Positions 25,317 to 34,053 of a stretch of DNA of 34,056 nt are shown in pieces. Every line of letters starts with the position of its first letter. Positions within the stretch are counted from its first letter, which is position 1. Below the pieces are notes generated by a model. The model worked only from the letters and a program-made list of their open reading frames with translations. It made no database searches and was not told where the DNA came from. The stretch covers positions 1-34,056 of the forward strand of contig CAZYVD010000025.1 of NCBI GenBank assembly GCA_964651045.1. Reading direction: 5' to 3'. Origin of the DNA: CAZYVD01 sp964651045 (GTDB lineage Bacteria; Zhuqueibacterota; QNDG01; DSAB01). The position numbers were made by a program, and so were the translations under genes.

Positions 25317-26492
25317 CTACATCTTTTCTAAAATCTCTCTTGCTGCTTTTAACTTCAACTCACCTTTTGTGTTTGTTAAATTATCAATATAATTACTGAA
25401 AGAGGAAATATTGTTTTTTTGCGATTTGCTCTTTTTATTTGCCAATGCAATTATTCCATCTGGTTGAGCAACTATGACATCATCCATCTTAAACTCTTCG
25501 CCATATGTTCTTGCCCCTACCCAGACTAGATCCATATTAATTGACAATCCAAATGTAGTCTCTAAACTGCTAATCTCATCCGATTGATATAGAAATTGAT
25601 TATTAACATATATAGTTAATGTTTTATCCTCATCAATGTTCCATGAAACATCATTCCATTCATTGGCTCCCGTATTGATTAAAGAAGAATATCCTTTTGA
25701 ATCCTCAGCCAGCAATGCCCATGTACTTCCTCCAGATGAATTGTAAACAAAACAAACAACGGCCCAGTTTATCTGTGTTGAGCTTGGATAGATTAGGAAC
25801 CACCAGTATGCTATGCTTATTGATCCTGTATCGTTAACCTTTGTATATAGTCCGAAATAATGAGTAGAAGAAAAATAGTCTACTCGTGCAAGCTTCATTT
25901 TCACAGTATATTCTGGTTGTGGGTATAGCAAAGAGTAATTTTTTTGAACTTTATTACCTCTTTCCAATTTAAAGCTTGAGTTGAAACTGGAATACATCGT
26001 TCCATAGTAACCAGTTCTATTTCCCTTAACATGTGCTTCCTCTTCTGATATCCATCCGTCGCAGAAAGATTTGGTCCAGCCTGTAAGATCTTTTGAAAAA
26101 TCATCGAAAAATAATCCCATTACCTGAACATCAACATTTGATGTTGTACTGTCGATACCATCTGATACTGTAACATAAGACCTAAATGTTCCAGACTGAT
26201 CTGGTGATTTCCATCTCACAGAGTCAGATGTGAAACTGCCAACAAATGAACCAGAACTACACTGCCAACTATATGTGAGAGCGTCTTTATCTTTATCGGT
26301 TGCATTGACCACTAAGTCTGAGAAATCGCTGTAACCAATGTGAGATGGGGTTGCTTTAATACTTTTAATCACCGGCTTACTATTTTCGTGCGCAACAGAA
26401 CTCTTTTTTGAACACATAATAAATAGTATAAACGTGGTACATAACAGTGCGAATGTTAACTTACTAATAAAAAAAACTTTTGCTTTAAACAT
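25317..26492 (-). CDS. Lipoprotein with a Pkd/Ig-like domain and a jelly-roll domain
   Basis: 391 aa, predicted surface lipoprotein. The leader ends in FIMC (C27), an atypical lipobox with Met before the Cys, so lipidation is likely but not certain. Residues about 38-122 look like a Pkd/Ig-like domain (NATDKDKDALTYSWQC, SGTFRSYVTVSDG). Residues about 126-345 look like a concanavalin-type jelly roll (FFDDFSKDLTGW, HYFGLYTKVND, NEWNDVSWNIDEDKTLTIYVNNQ, KMDDVIVAQ), a fold that often binds glycans. A basic, helical tail of about 40 residues follows. AAAGGAGGG is seven bases before ATG 26492. Transcribed alone. Confidence 0.8.
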   Translation of the reverse strand: MFKAKVFFISKLTFALLCTTFILFIMCSKKSSVAHENSKPVIKSIKATPSHIGYSDFSDLVVNATDKDKDALTYSWQCSSGSFVGSFTSDSVRWKSPDQSGTFRSYVTVSDGIDSTTSNVDVQVMGLFFDDFSKDLTGWTKSFCDGWISEEEAHVKGNRTGYYGTMYSSFNSSFKLERGNKVQKNYSLLYPQPEYTVKMKLARVDYFSSTHYFGLYTKVNDTGSISIAYWWFLIYPSSTQINWAVVCFVYNSSGGSTWALLAEDSKGYSSLINTGANEWNDVSWNIDEDKTLTIYVNNQFLYQSDEISSLETTFGLSINMDLVWVGARTYGEEFKMDDVIVAQPDGIIALANKKSKSQKNNISSFSNYIDNLTNTKGELKLKAAREILEKM

Positions 26493-26541
26493 TTGGAATC
26501 CCTCCTTTTAAAATCTGTTATGAATCTGTTTAAACCGAGTT

Positions 26542-26558
26542 TTCTGAAATTTTCAGAA
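26542..26558. promoter_or_regulatory. Perfect 17-bp palindrome upstream of the jelly-roll lipoprotein gene
   Basis: TTCTGAAA-T-TTTCAGAA, two perfect 8-bp arms around a single T, 50 bp upstream of ATG 26492. The position and symmetry fit a dimeric repressor or activator site; it could also be a chance AT-rich palindrome. Confidence 0.35.
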
Positions 26559-26559
26559 C

Positions 26560-27356
26560 CACTCTTAATCTCCTATTTTATTTTACATATTCGAACTATT
26601 TATTATCAAAATTTATCATCAACACACTCGAATGCGATCTACCCCAATACCCCTTTACTTTAATTTTTCTTCAATGTTATTTTTAAATAAGAGAAGTGAT
26701 TGATCAATAGATTTACAAATAAAATAACAAAGCAGCTTAATTAATGGCTGGGCTATAAATCATGAGAGAGGTCGAAGAAAAAATTTATAAACAAAACCAG
26801 ACAAACATTGTACGATTGCTAACACTAAAGATTGCCATTTTTAAGATTATAATCATTTGTGATAATTTCATAAATAGCCATATTTTCTTACTTTTTGATA
26901 ATACAACATTCATTCCCCCTTTTACAATCTTTACAAGAATCCTATGGTGCGATATTATTTTCCCTACCATATTCTGCTGTCTTTAAAATTAATATTAAAT
27001 AAATTATAATAAAGAATCTCTCCAATGTCAAGAGAAATAAAAAGATGTATGAATTGTAATGCTGTGCAAATGAATCGGTTTGATTTAAGCTGATCTTATC
27101 CACAGCACTTTCAGCGCAGTACCATCAATAAAAAATCTATTTTAATTATAGGATCTTGTGTGTATCTATGAATTCTTCGGTCTGCATTCTCACAGGATAA
27201 GTCCCAACTAGCAATATAAATTCAGTTTTTATCTTTACAATTCCATACAATTTAATGATATCTTATCTGAGATTTTAATACTCTCGTGTTCTGATGCCCA
27301 GAGAGTTGGTTTTGTTATTCCTGCTTCCTTTATAATATTTTAATTAAAAAAACTCT
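26560..27356. other. About 800 bp without a recognisable gene
   Basis: AT-rich and without a convincing coding frame. Open frames at 26762-26986 (+) and 26785-26970 (-) overlap on opposite strands, lack SD sites and have unstructured, Ile/Phe-rich products. A T-run on the minus strand at about 27346-27352, after a weak 5-bp stem, may terminate the DUF2723 gene. Nothing else is seen. Confidence 0.6.
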
Positions 27357-29219
27357 CTATTTCTTAAAAAGAGATGAGGACTTTATGCTTCTTACCCTTG
27401 AAAGCAGATCAAGGGCCCTATAGCCGTTTACACAAAATGGATTTATTTTTAATGCCTTTCTTGCAAGTCTTTCAACATCGTCAGTAATCCCTGACTGTAT
27501 TAAAATAAGAGCCAGATTTGCAGCATGCATTGCTCCAATAAAACTGAAATCGTCCAGTCTGCATGCTTTGTACAGGTATGAAATACCAGTTTCAAAAGCC
27601 TCTTTTGCATCATTACTGTTTGGAGGACTATTTCTGAAACGATAAATCCAGAACACGCCCCTTTCTGCCCACATCATGGCAAAATTAATTCTATCCGATA
27701 CATGAAGCCTGGATAAATCTGTATCGTCAAAAGAAAATTTATCAACAAATTCTATTTCCATTCTTTTTGCTGTTAAAGAGTCCTTTGCTGATACAAAGAA
27801 TGGCCCTGCAATTGAGAAATTTTTTAATGAATCAATCTTTGTCAGAAATGGTTCATGGATCTCAATAAACATACCACCTCTTCTTGCGATTTCCCTGAAC
27901 AACGATTCATTTAAATCATTCGATTCTGCACTAATAAATTTATAATGTCTGAAATTTCTAAATGCATACCGTGAATAGTATAATGAGTAGGCAACTCCAT
28001 CAGATACAGGAACAATGAAAGAACTATCAGGTATATTTGATGTTAAATATTTATTAAACTTCTCGGCAAGAGGATGGTCATTCAATGCCACTTTTTTTAT
28101 ATTTATAAAAACAGATATAAATACCGGTAAAATCATCAACAACTTTAAATGTGACTTCAATATAACTGCAATTCTTTGTGCACCAACAGTAAGTACTGGT
28201 ATGATTAATAAATATACAGGAATAAAGTAAACATTTATCTCGATCATCTGGCGAAAGGTCATATTTAATGGGATCAACAGACCGAATATAAAAATTATTA
28301 ATATTGTACTAAGAAAATATATAATTACTCCATTATATTTATCCTTTAGGCTGGATGAAAATAAGAATGAAATTAAAATGATCATCCCCCAGATACCAAG
28401 ATCTTTGAATAATATTTTTAGAACCCTTGACATTGTAAGTGGGAAAGCAACTATTCCCGCAGTATCCAGAGTTGAGTAAAATTTTCTTCCAAGATAGTTT
28501 ACAAAAGTATTAATGGATACGATTTTATTAAAATAGAGTGTGAGGTCTACTGTCGATCTAACCGGTAGATAGATCCATAAAGATAATCCTGCGGTGAAAA
28601 AAATTATTGAAATGATGAATACCTTGACAGGTATTTTTCTTTTTTGAATTATAATTATCAAAAGGGGAAGAATCAAAAGAAACAGTACATATAGACCGAG
28701 TGTCACAGATATTCCAAAAAAATAGGCTGAACAAAAAATATCTCTTATTCCTCCATCACCAAAAAAGTACCTGTCAAGAAAATAAATTGAAAGAGAGAGA
28801 AAAAATGCTTGAAAGTTGTACACCTCTACATAACTGGCCTGCGACCAGACTGTCACAGATGTGGCATAAATAAAGGTGACTGTAAATACTATAACATTCC
28901 TGTATAATCTGGAGAATCTGTCATCACACCACCTCTGAGCAATAAGTGCTACAACAACACATGTGGCAGAAGAAAATATGGCCACAAGATGATTCATTGC
29001 ACCAGCCGGATTCGAAGGATTCAGCATTATCGTTATTCTTCCTAAGAGCCAGAAAAGAGGATGTCCGTATGGATGACCTATGCCGAGGGTGCTGGAAACA
29101 GCCATGAACTCTCCTCCATCTCCCCAAAAGAGTCCACCAGCATTGGTCAGTTCATATAGAATACATGCAGCAGCTCCACAAAATAGTGGAAAAATAAATT
29201 CACTACTCCTCTTATTCAA
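27357..29219 (-). CDS. DUF2723 GT-C-like membrane protein, paralogue 1 (no TPR tail)
   Basis: 620 aa with 10 or more membrane helices. The N-terminal signature FWGDGGEFMAVSSTLGIGHP (about 31-50, D34 and E37) and the following HPLFWLLGR are the DUF2723 form of the GT-C glycosyltransferase loop, where an Asp usually serves as catalytic base. Relatives are thought to act on lipid-linked sugars, but neither donor nor acceptor is known. A periplasmic domain follows the helices (about 400-570). Compared with its two neighbours it ends about 60 residues early, just after one TPR-like helix pair (ARKALKINPF). The start is TTG at 29217-29219, with GGAG seven bases upstream and no nearby ATG. Confidence 0.85.
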   Translation of the reverse strand: MNKRSSEFIFPLFCGAAACILYELTNAGGLFWGDGGEFMAVSSTLGIGHPYGHPLFWLLGRITIMLNPSNPAGAMNHLVAIFSSATCVVVALIAQRWCDDRFSRLYRNVIVFTVTFIYATSVTVWSQASYVEVYNFQAFFLSLSIYFLDRYFFGDGGIRDIFCSAYFFGISVTLGLYVLFLLILPLLIIIIQKRKIPVKVFIISIIFFTAGLSLWIYLPVRSTVDLTLYFNKIVSINTFVNYLGRKFYSTLDTAGIVAFPLTMSRVLKILFKDLGIWGMIILISFLFSSSLKDKYNGVIIYFLSTILIIFIFGLLIPLNMTFRQMIEINVYFIPVYLLIIPVLTVGAQRIAVILKSHLKLLMILPVFISVFINIKKVALNDHPLAEKFNKYLTSNIPDSSFIVPVSDGVAYSLYYSRYAFRNFRHYKFISAESNDLNESLFREIARRGGMFIEIHEPFLTKIDSLKNFSIAGPFFVSAKDSLTAKRMEIEFVDKFSFDDTDLSRLHVSDRINFAMMWAERGVFWIYRFRNSPPNSNDAKEAFETGISYLYKACRLDDFSFIGAMHAANLALILIQSGITDDVERLARKALKINPFCVNGYRALDLLSRVRSIKSSSLFKK

Positions 29220-29243
29220 TTTAAATCTCCATTAATCTTAATT

Positions 29244-29266
29244 AAAATCTATTACTGTACATCCAT
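29244..29266. repeat. Leader repeat shared by DUF2723 paralogues 1 and 2, copy 1
   Basis: TTAAAATCTATTACTGTA, one differing base, then ATCCA here matches 31639-31661, each 25 to 45 bp upstream of a TTG-started paralogue. It shows that the gene-upstream regions were duplicated together with the genes. Confidence 0.6.
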
Positions 29267-29267
29267 A

Positions 29268-29579
29268 ATCATACCATATACCATATACCATATACCATAT
29301 ACTCTATACCCTATACCCTATACCCTATATCCTATATCCTATATCCTATATCCTATATCCTATATCCTATATCCTATATCCTATTCCCTATTCCCTATAT
29401 CCTATATCCTATATCCTATATCCTATATCCTATTCCCTATTCCCTATTCCCTATTCCCTATTCCCTATTCCCTATTCACTATTCACTATTCACTATTCCC
29501 TATTCCCTATTCCCTATTCACTATTCCCTATTCACTATTCACTTTTCACTTTTCACTATTCACTTTTCACTATTCACTA
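29268..29579. repeat. Drifting heptanucleotide tandem array, about 44 units
   Basis: A 7-bp period holds for the whole intergenic region between DUF2723 paralogues 1 and 2. The unit changes in blocks, left to right on the plus strand: ATACCAT, ATACCCT, ATATCCT, ATTCCCT, ATTCACT and finally mixtures with TTTCACT. The right end runs into the stop codon of paralogue 2, whose last codons (GTA AGT AGT GAA TAG on the coding strand) already have the repeat pattern. Consistent with slipped-strand expansion from the gene end. Not a CRISPR array: no spacers. Confidence 0.9.
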
Positions 29580-31615
29580 CTTACTTTTCCAAACAGCAAA
29601 ACTCTCAACTTCTCTCTCTCTCCTGCTCCCAATTCTATGCCTTTCCTGTACTCCTTCCTCGCTTTCTCTCTTTGTTTTAAAAAATAGTAACAATTTGCAA
29701 TATCCAGATGTGCATCTCCATCTTTGGGTCTCAATTTCAATGCCTTATTTATATAAAAAAGAGCCTTTTGATATTCCCCCCTCTCAGCATAAATAGCATA
29801 AAATGCTTTATATGGTGCTGGAGAATAAGGATTTATCCTTAATGCCTGAGCCGCATATTCTTCTGCCTCATTAAATCTTTTGGAATTAATCAGGGAAAAG
29901 GCCAGAAGACTTCCATGTTCTGCACCAGAAAGATTCGAACGATTAAGATAAAATGCCTTGTAAAAGCCGAGGTTTGCCTCTTTATAAGCCGCCTGTGTAC
30001 TCTCGCTCTTTAGATCCCCCTGTGTGAAAAGTTTAAACCAGTAAAGCCCCCTGCGGCCAAAAATATTTCCCATGAAAAAATTGTCCTCTTTGTGAAAATT
30101 GTAAAGATCTTCTATCTCTCTAACAGGAAAATTTTTGTTGAACTCTGTTTCGAGTTTCTTTGCAGATGCAGAATCAATAATAGATGTAAAAAATGGTCCT
30201 GCAATTGGATATACAGATAAATCTTTAATATTGTTAATTATACGGCTGTCTATCTGAAAGAATGTATTTGGCTTTTTAATATATTCCCATAAGTCAATTG
30301 TACTAGTATCAGAATAGTCTCTTCTTATAAGAGTAAAATTTTTCTCATTACCGAGTGCATATACATAATAGTATAGCGGATATGTTACCTCGTCAGATAC
30401 CGTAAATATTCTTGACCCCTCCGGCAAATTGGAAACCATGTATTGAGTAAATTTTTCATTGATCCTGTCTTTTGAAATATCTACATCAGGCCATCTTCCC
30501 CATATTATGACTATTAAAGGAAGAATTATCAAAGGCTGGAGATGTTTTCGAAGAATTGCAACGAGTTTTGAGGTCCCTGTTGTCAAAATCGGTACTATCA
30601 GGATAAGAGCAGGAATGAAATATGTATCCATTCCAATCATCTGGATATGGTTAAGTGTTAATGGAATTGAGATACTGAATATAATTATAAACAGTAAAAC
30701 AACCACCAGATATGATAAAACCATTCTATTATTTTTATTAGAAAAAATTGACCATAATGAAAAACAGAATAAAATCAATCCCCAGAGAGTAAGATTATTA
30801 AGAAAAATTTTAAAGGTTCTTATAAAGGAAAGTGGAATCATTACTGGTCCTGCTCTGTATCCAGTAAGATAGCTTTTTCTTCCCAAATAATTTAAAAAGT
30901 CAGCAAAGGAATCTATCTTTTCAACAATTAAAGCGGGTTGTACAGATGATCTTATTAAAAGATATAGCCAGGGAGTCAATCCTAGAACAAAAAAGAGAAC
31001 AGAAATAGATATAACACTTAGTCTGATTTTTCTTCTTTCTCTAAAAAACAGCCACATAGATACAGGAAGCATTAATAAAAGAATCGCATATAGCCCGAGT
31101 GTTACTGCTATTCCAAAGAAATATGCAGAAACAATAAGATTTGACACCCTTTCATTTCGATTGAAATATCGATCTAAAAAATAGACCGCAAGCGAGATGA
31201 AAAGTGCCTGAATGTTGTACACCTCAACATAGCTTGCCTGCGACCATACAGTAGAAGCTGTAGCATACAATCCTGTTACCGAAAAGATTACTACTATTGT
31301 CTGTGCTCTTGAAAGTCTGGGACCTGCCCATCCTTGTGCAATCATTGCTATTACCACACATGTTGCAGCTGAAAATATGGCCACAAGATGATTCATTGCA
31401 CCAGCCGGATTCGAAGGACTCAGCATTATTGATATTCTTCCTAAGAGCCAGAAAAGTGGATGTCCGTATGGATGACCTATGCCGAGTGTGTTTGCAACTG
31501 CTATAAACTCTCCTCCATCACCCCAGTATAGCCCACTTGCATTTGTCAGTTCATAGATTATATAGGCTACAATTCCACAAAATAAAGGAATCATTGAATC
31601 AATCCTCTTGTTCAA
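29570..31615 (-). CDS. DUF2723 GT-C-like membrane protein with TPRs, paralogue 2
   Basis: 681 aa, about ten membrane helices, signature WGDGGEFIAV (D33, E36), then HPYGHPLFWLLGRISIM. A soluble domain (about 390-550) and C-terminal TPRs (about 565-665: AEEYAAQALRINPYSPAPY, GEYQKALFYINKALKLRPKDGD, REKARKEYRKGIELGA) follow; TPRs typically bind partner proteins. Start TTG at 31613-31615 with AGGAGGT five bases upstream; an ATG seven codons in (31594) is possible but the TTG is shared by all three copies. The last 75 bp and the 5' segment around 31377-31450 are almost identical to the same regions of other paralogues, suggesting gene conversion. The heptamer array begins at its stop codon. Confidence 0.87.
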   Translation of the reverse strand: MNKRIDSMIPLFCGIVAYIIYELTNASGLYWGDGGEFIAVANTLGIGHPYGHPLFWLLGRISIMLSPSNPAGAMNHLVAIFSAATCVVIAMIAQGWAGPRLSRAQTIVVIFSVTGLYATASTVWSQASYVEVYNIQALFISLAVYFLDRYFNRNERVSNLIVSAYFFGIAVTLGLYAILLLMLPVSMWLFFRERRKIRLSVISISVLFFVLGLTPWLYLLIRSSVQPALIVEKIDSFADFLNYLGRKSYLTGYRAGPVMIPLSFIRTFKIFLNNLTLWGLILFCFSLWSIFSNKNNRMVLSYLVVVLLFIIIFSISIPLTLNHIQMIGMDTYFIPALILIVPILTTGTSKLVAILRKHLQPLIILPLIVIIWGRWPDVDISKDRINEKFTQYMVSNLPEGSRIFTVSDEVTYPLYYYVYALGNEKNFTLIRRDYSDTSTIDLWEYIKKPNTFFQIDSRIINNIKDLSVYPIAGPFFTSIIDSASAKKLETEFNKNFPVREIEDLYNFHKEDNFFMGNIFGRRGLYWFKLFTQGDLKSESTQAAYKEANLGFYKAFYLNRSNLSGAEHGSLLAFSLINSKRFNEAEEYAAQALRINPYSPAPYKAFYAIYAERGEYQKALFYINKALKLRPKDGDAHLDIANCYYFLKQREKARKEYRKGIELGAGEREKLRVLLFGKVSSE

Positions 31616-31667
31616 CTGCGACCTCCTGAAATCATAATTTAAAATCTATTACTGTATATCCACAACC

Positions 31668-31746
31668 ACTATTCCCTATTCCCTATTCCCTATTCACTAT
31701 TCCCTATTCACTATTCACTTTTTACTTTTCACTATTCACTACTTAC
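31668..31746. repeat. Short heptanucleotide tandem array, about 10 units
   Basis: ATTCCCT and ATTCACT heptamers between paralogues 2 and 3, ending in the stop codon of paralogue 3 exactly as the larger array ends in that of paralogue 2. The same unit types occur, but the array is about a quarter as long and lacks the ATATCCT and ATACCCT blocks. Confidence 0.85.
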
Positions 31747-33768
31747 TTTTCCAAACAGCAAAACTCTCAACTTTTCCCTCTCCCTTGCTCCCAATTCTAT
31801 GCCTTTCTTATACTCTTCCCTCGCCTTTTCTGCTCTATTTGTAAAATAGTAGAGTGCAGCCATATCTAAGTGTATCTCTCCATTTTCTGGCCGTAATCTC
31901 GAGAGTTTTTTTAAATAATAGATCGATCTTTTGTAATCACCCTTCCTGTAACTTATTCCATAAAGAGTCCTGTATGCCTCCTCTGAACATCTATTAATAA
32001 CAACCGCCTTTTTTGCAAACTTTTCAGCCTCATCGAGATTACCTGTAGAAACCAGGACAAGTGCGAAGTTGCTTGCATGAAGTGCACCGCAAAAAGAGAA
32101 ATCATCAAGGGCAAAAGCCTTGCTAAGTCCATCAAGGGATAGTCTCAATGCTCTCTCTGCCTCTATGCTCCCTGGGGCAGCTTTCTTAAATTTATGAAAC
32201 CAGAAAATCCCTCTCCTCGACCAGATCATACCAAAATTTATCCTGTCCTGAACGTTCAATAGTTTTAGATCCTGGTCTACAAATGAAAAATTTGCAGTAA
32301 AATTTGCCTCAAGGTTTTGTGCCGCAATTGAATCATCTATTGTAGTAAAGAATGGGCCTGCAATCATGAAACTATCAATACTGCTGATTCCCTTTAAAAA
32401 TGGATCATCTATTTCAATAAAGACTCCTTTTCTTCCTGCATATCTTCTCCACCATGTCGATGTTGTGTCTTTCCGTGTTGCACTGATAATATTGAAATTC
32501 TTTGGATTGTTCATTGCAAATATAGAATAGTATAGAGGATATACAACCTCGTCTGATACTGGAAGAACACTGGCAGATTCAGGGATATTTGAAACAAGAT
32601 ATTTACGGAAATCCTCTGCAACAGAATTTTTTGAAATGTCAACAACATGCCATCTTGCACAGATAATTATAACTATCGGCAATATCAATATGAATCGTAA
32701 TCTAGTTTTTAAAAATTTCATTAGTCTTGATGCTCCTGCACTCATTACTGGTATCAAGCAAATATATGCAGGAATGAAATAAACATCCATTCCAACCATC
32801 TGCCTGAAGGTCATGTTTAATGGAATTAATATGCAATACAGAATTATCAGAACCAGTGCACCAGCGCCATAAAGAATCTCTCCTCCCCTTTTTTTAAAAA
32901 ATAGAGTATCTGCGGCAAAGAATAATATAAGCAGAACTCCCCATACTCCAATGTTCTCTATTAAGATCTTCAGGGTCTTTATTAAAGATATACTTAGTGC
33001 GGCTGGCCCTGCAACCCCTCTTGGTGCATAACTTTTTCTTCCAATATAGTAAATAAAGCTCTTCAGGGAATCTACATTTTGAATTAAGAGTGGTGCACCC
33101 AGATTCGATCTTACGAATAGGTATATCCAGATAGAAGTTCCTGCACAGAAAAACAGTACAGATATTAACAGCACTTTTGCAGAAACCCTGATTCTTTTTA
33201 TAACCATCATAAATATTGGAATTATTAAAAGTAACAGCACATATAATCCAAGTGTCACGGCAGTACCAAAAAAGTATGCAGAAGCATAAATATCTCTGCT
33301 CCTCTTTCCTTGAAAAAAGTACCTGTCAAGAAAATAGAGTGAAAGAGCGATAAAAAATGCCTGAATGTTGTATACTTCTACATAGCTTGCCTGAGACCAG
33401 ACCGTAGCAGCAGTTGCATAGATAAATGTAACTGTAAAAACTATTATCATCCTGTGCAGTATTGAAAACTTCTCTTTACACCAGTTTAAGGCAATGAGGG
33501 CAACAACACTGCAAGTTGCTGCTGAAAAAAGGGCCACAAGGTGGTTCATACCAGCAGCAGGATTCGAAGGAGTCATCATTATGGATATTCTTCCCAAGAG
33601 CCAGAAAAGAGGATGACCATATGAATGGCCGATACCGAGTGTATTTGCTACTGCGATGAACTCTCCTCCATCTCCCCAGAAAAAACCACTTGCATTTGTC
33701 AGCTCATAGAGCAAATATGCTGCAATTCCACAAGTAAGGGCAATCATTAAATCGACCTTTTTCTTCAA
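31732..33768 (-). CDS. DUF2723 GT-C-like membrane protein with TPRs, paralogue 3
   Basis: 678 aa, same architecture as paralogue 2: signature WGDGGEFIAV (D33, E36), HSYGHPLFWLLGR, about ten membrane helices, a soluble domain, and C-terminal TPRs (LDEAEKFAKKAVVINRCSEE, GDYKRSIYYLKKLSRLRPE, AEKAREEYKKGIELGA). The C-terminal EREKLRVLLFGKVSSE is identical to that of paralogue 2, also at DNA level over about 75 bp. Start TTG at 33766-33768 with AAGGAGA six bases upstream; an ATG at 33747 is the alternative. Probably the oldest unit of the tandem triplet by position, though order of duplication cannot be proven from sequence alone. Confidence 0.87.
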   Translation of the reverse strand: MKKKVDLMIALTCGIAAYLLYELTNASGFFWGDGGEFIAVANTLGIGHSYGHPLFWLLGRISIMMTPSNPAAGMNHLVALFSAATCSVVALIALNWCKEKFSILHRMIIVFTVTFIYATAATVWSQASYVEVYNIQAFFIALSLYFLDRYFFQGKRSRDIYASAYFFGTAVTLGLYVLLLLIIPIFMMVIKRIRVSAKVLLISVLFFCAGTSIWIYLFVRSNLGAPLLIQNVDSLKSFIYYIGRKSYAPRGVAGPAALSISLIKTLKILIENIGVWGVLLILFFAADTLFFKKRGGEILYGAGALVLIILYCILIPLNMTFRQMVGMDVYFIPAYICLIPVMSAGASRLMKFLKTRLRFILILPIVIIICARWHVVDISKNSVAEDFRKYLVSNIPESASVLPVSDEVVYPLYYSIFAMNNPKNFNIISATRKDTTSTWWRRYAGRKGVFIEIDDPFLKGISSIDSFMIAGPFFTTIDDSIAAQNLEANFTANFSFVDQDLKLLNVQDRINFGMIWSRRGIFWFHKFKKAAPGSIEAERALRLSLDGLSKAFALDDFSFCGALHASNFALVLVSTGNLDEAEKFAKKAVVINRCSEEAYRTLYGISYRKGDYKRSIYYLKKLSRLRPENGEIHLDMAALYYFTNRAEKAREEYKKGIELGAREREKLRVLLFGKVSSE

Positions 33769-33835
33769 TTGCTGTCTCCTTAGATGTCAATTTTTAGAAT
33801 TTAATCTTATATGGCTATTTTTGCAAGCAATTATT

Positions 33836-33874
33836 TTTTTTAAAAACAAATGCCATCGCACAAAGCAATGGCAT
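33836..33874 (-). terminator. Intrinsic terminator for a minus-strand gene right of the window
   Basis: ATGCCAT (33850-33856) and ATGGCAT (33868-33874) form a 7-bp stem extended by GC pairs in an 11-nt loop. On the minus strand it is followed by TTGTTTTTAAAAAAAA. It would end a transcript entering from beyond the right edge, before paralogue 3. Confidence 0.65.
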
Positions 33875-33877
33875 CTG

Positions 33878-33901
33878 GCCTATTCACTTTTCCTTATTCA
33901 C
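33878..33901. repeat. Relic of the heptamer repeat, about 3 units
   Basis: CTATTCACTTTTCCTTATTCACT repeats the ATTCACT / TTTCACT units of the larger arrays upstream of paralogue 3. It occupies the place where an array plus the 3' end of a further paralogue would be expected, but no coding similarity is seen next to it. Confidence 0.45.
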
Positions 33902-33924
33902 TCCAACATCCCATCGTAAAAGAC

Positions 33925-33959
33925 AAGACCTGGGAGGTTTCTGAAACCTCCGAGGTCTT
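33925..33959. repeat. Interspersed inverted repeat, 16-bp arms
   Basis: AAGACCTGGGAGGTTT (33925-33940), CTG loop, AAACCTCCGAGGTCTT (33944-33959), one G-G mismatch. GAGGTTTCTGAAACCTC hairpins of this type are, from memory, common intergenic elements in Bacteroidetes and related genomes. No T-run follows on either strand, so it is not an ordinary terminator. Confidence 0.65.
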
Positions 33960-34010
33960 CACAATTCCACCATAGTGATCTGGGCTTTTGATAATGAATA
34001 ATTGAAGAAT

Positions 34011-34053
34011 ATCATAACATCGGTTACACAAAATTATCACAACATAGGTAACA
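34011..34053. repeat. Tandem 18-bp imperfect repeat at the window edge, possible IS end
   Basis: ATCATAACATCGGTTACA (34011-34028) and ATCACAACATAGGTAACA (34036-34053) match at 15 of 18 positions with a 25-bp period. On the minus strand TGTTACCTATGTTGTGAT resembles the repeated terminal boxes that I associate with IS21- or IS481-type elements. The window stops before any transposase, so this is tentative. Confidence 0.3.

Noticed and set aside
26762..26986. 74-aa plus-strand and 61-aa minus-strand frames in the gene-free region
   Set aside because: They overlap each other on opposite strands, lack SD sites, and are simply low-complexity AT-rich frames.
29268..29579. CRISPR array
   Set aside because: The 7-bp units are contiguous with no unique spacers, and no cas gene is present.
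30459..30872. 137-aa plus-strand frame inside DUF2723 paralogue 2
   Set aside because: Complement of membrane-helix codons; no SD and no counterpart in the other two paralogues.
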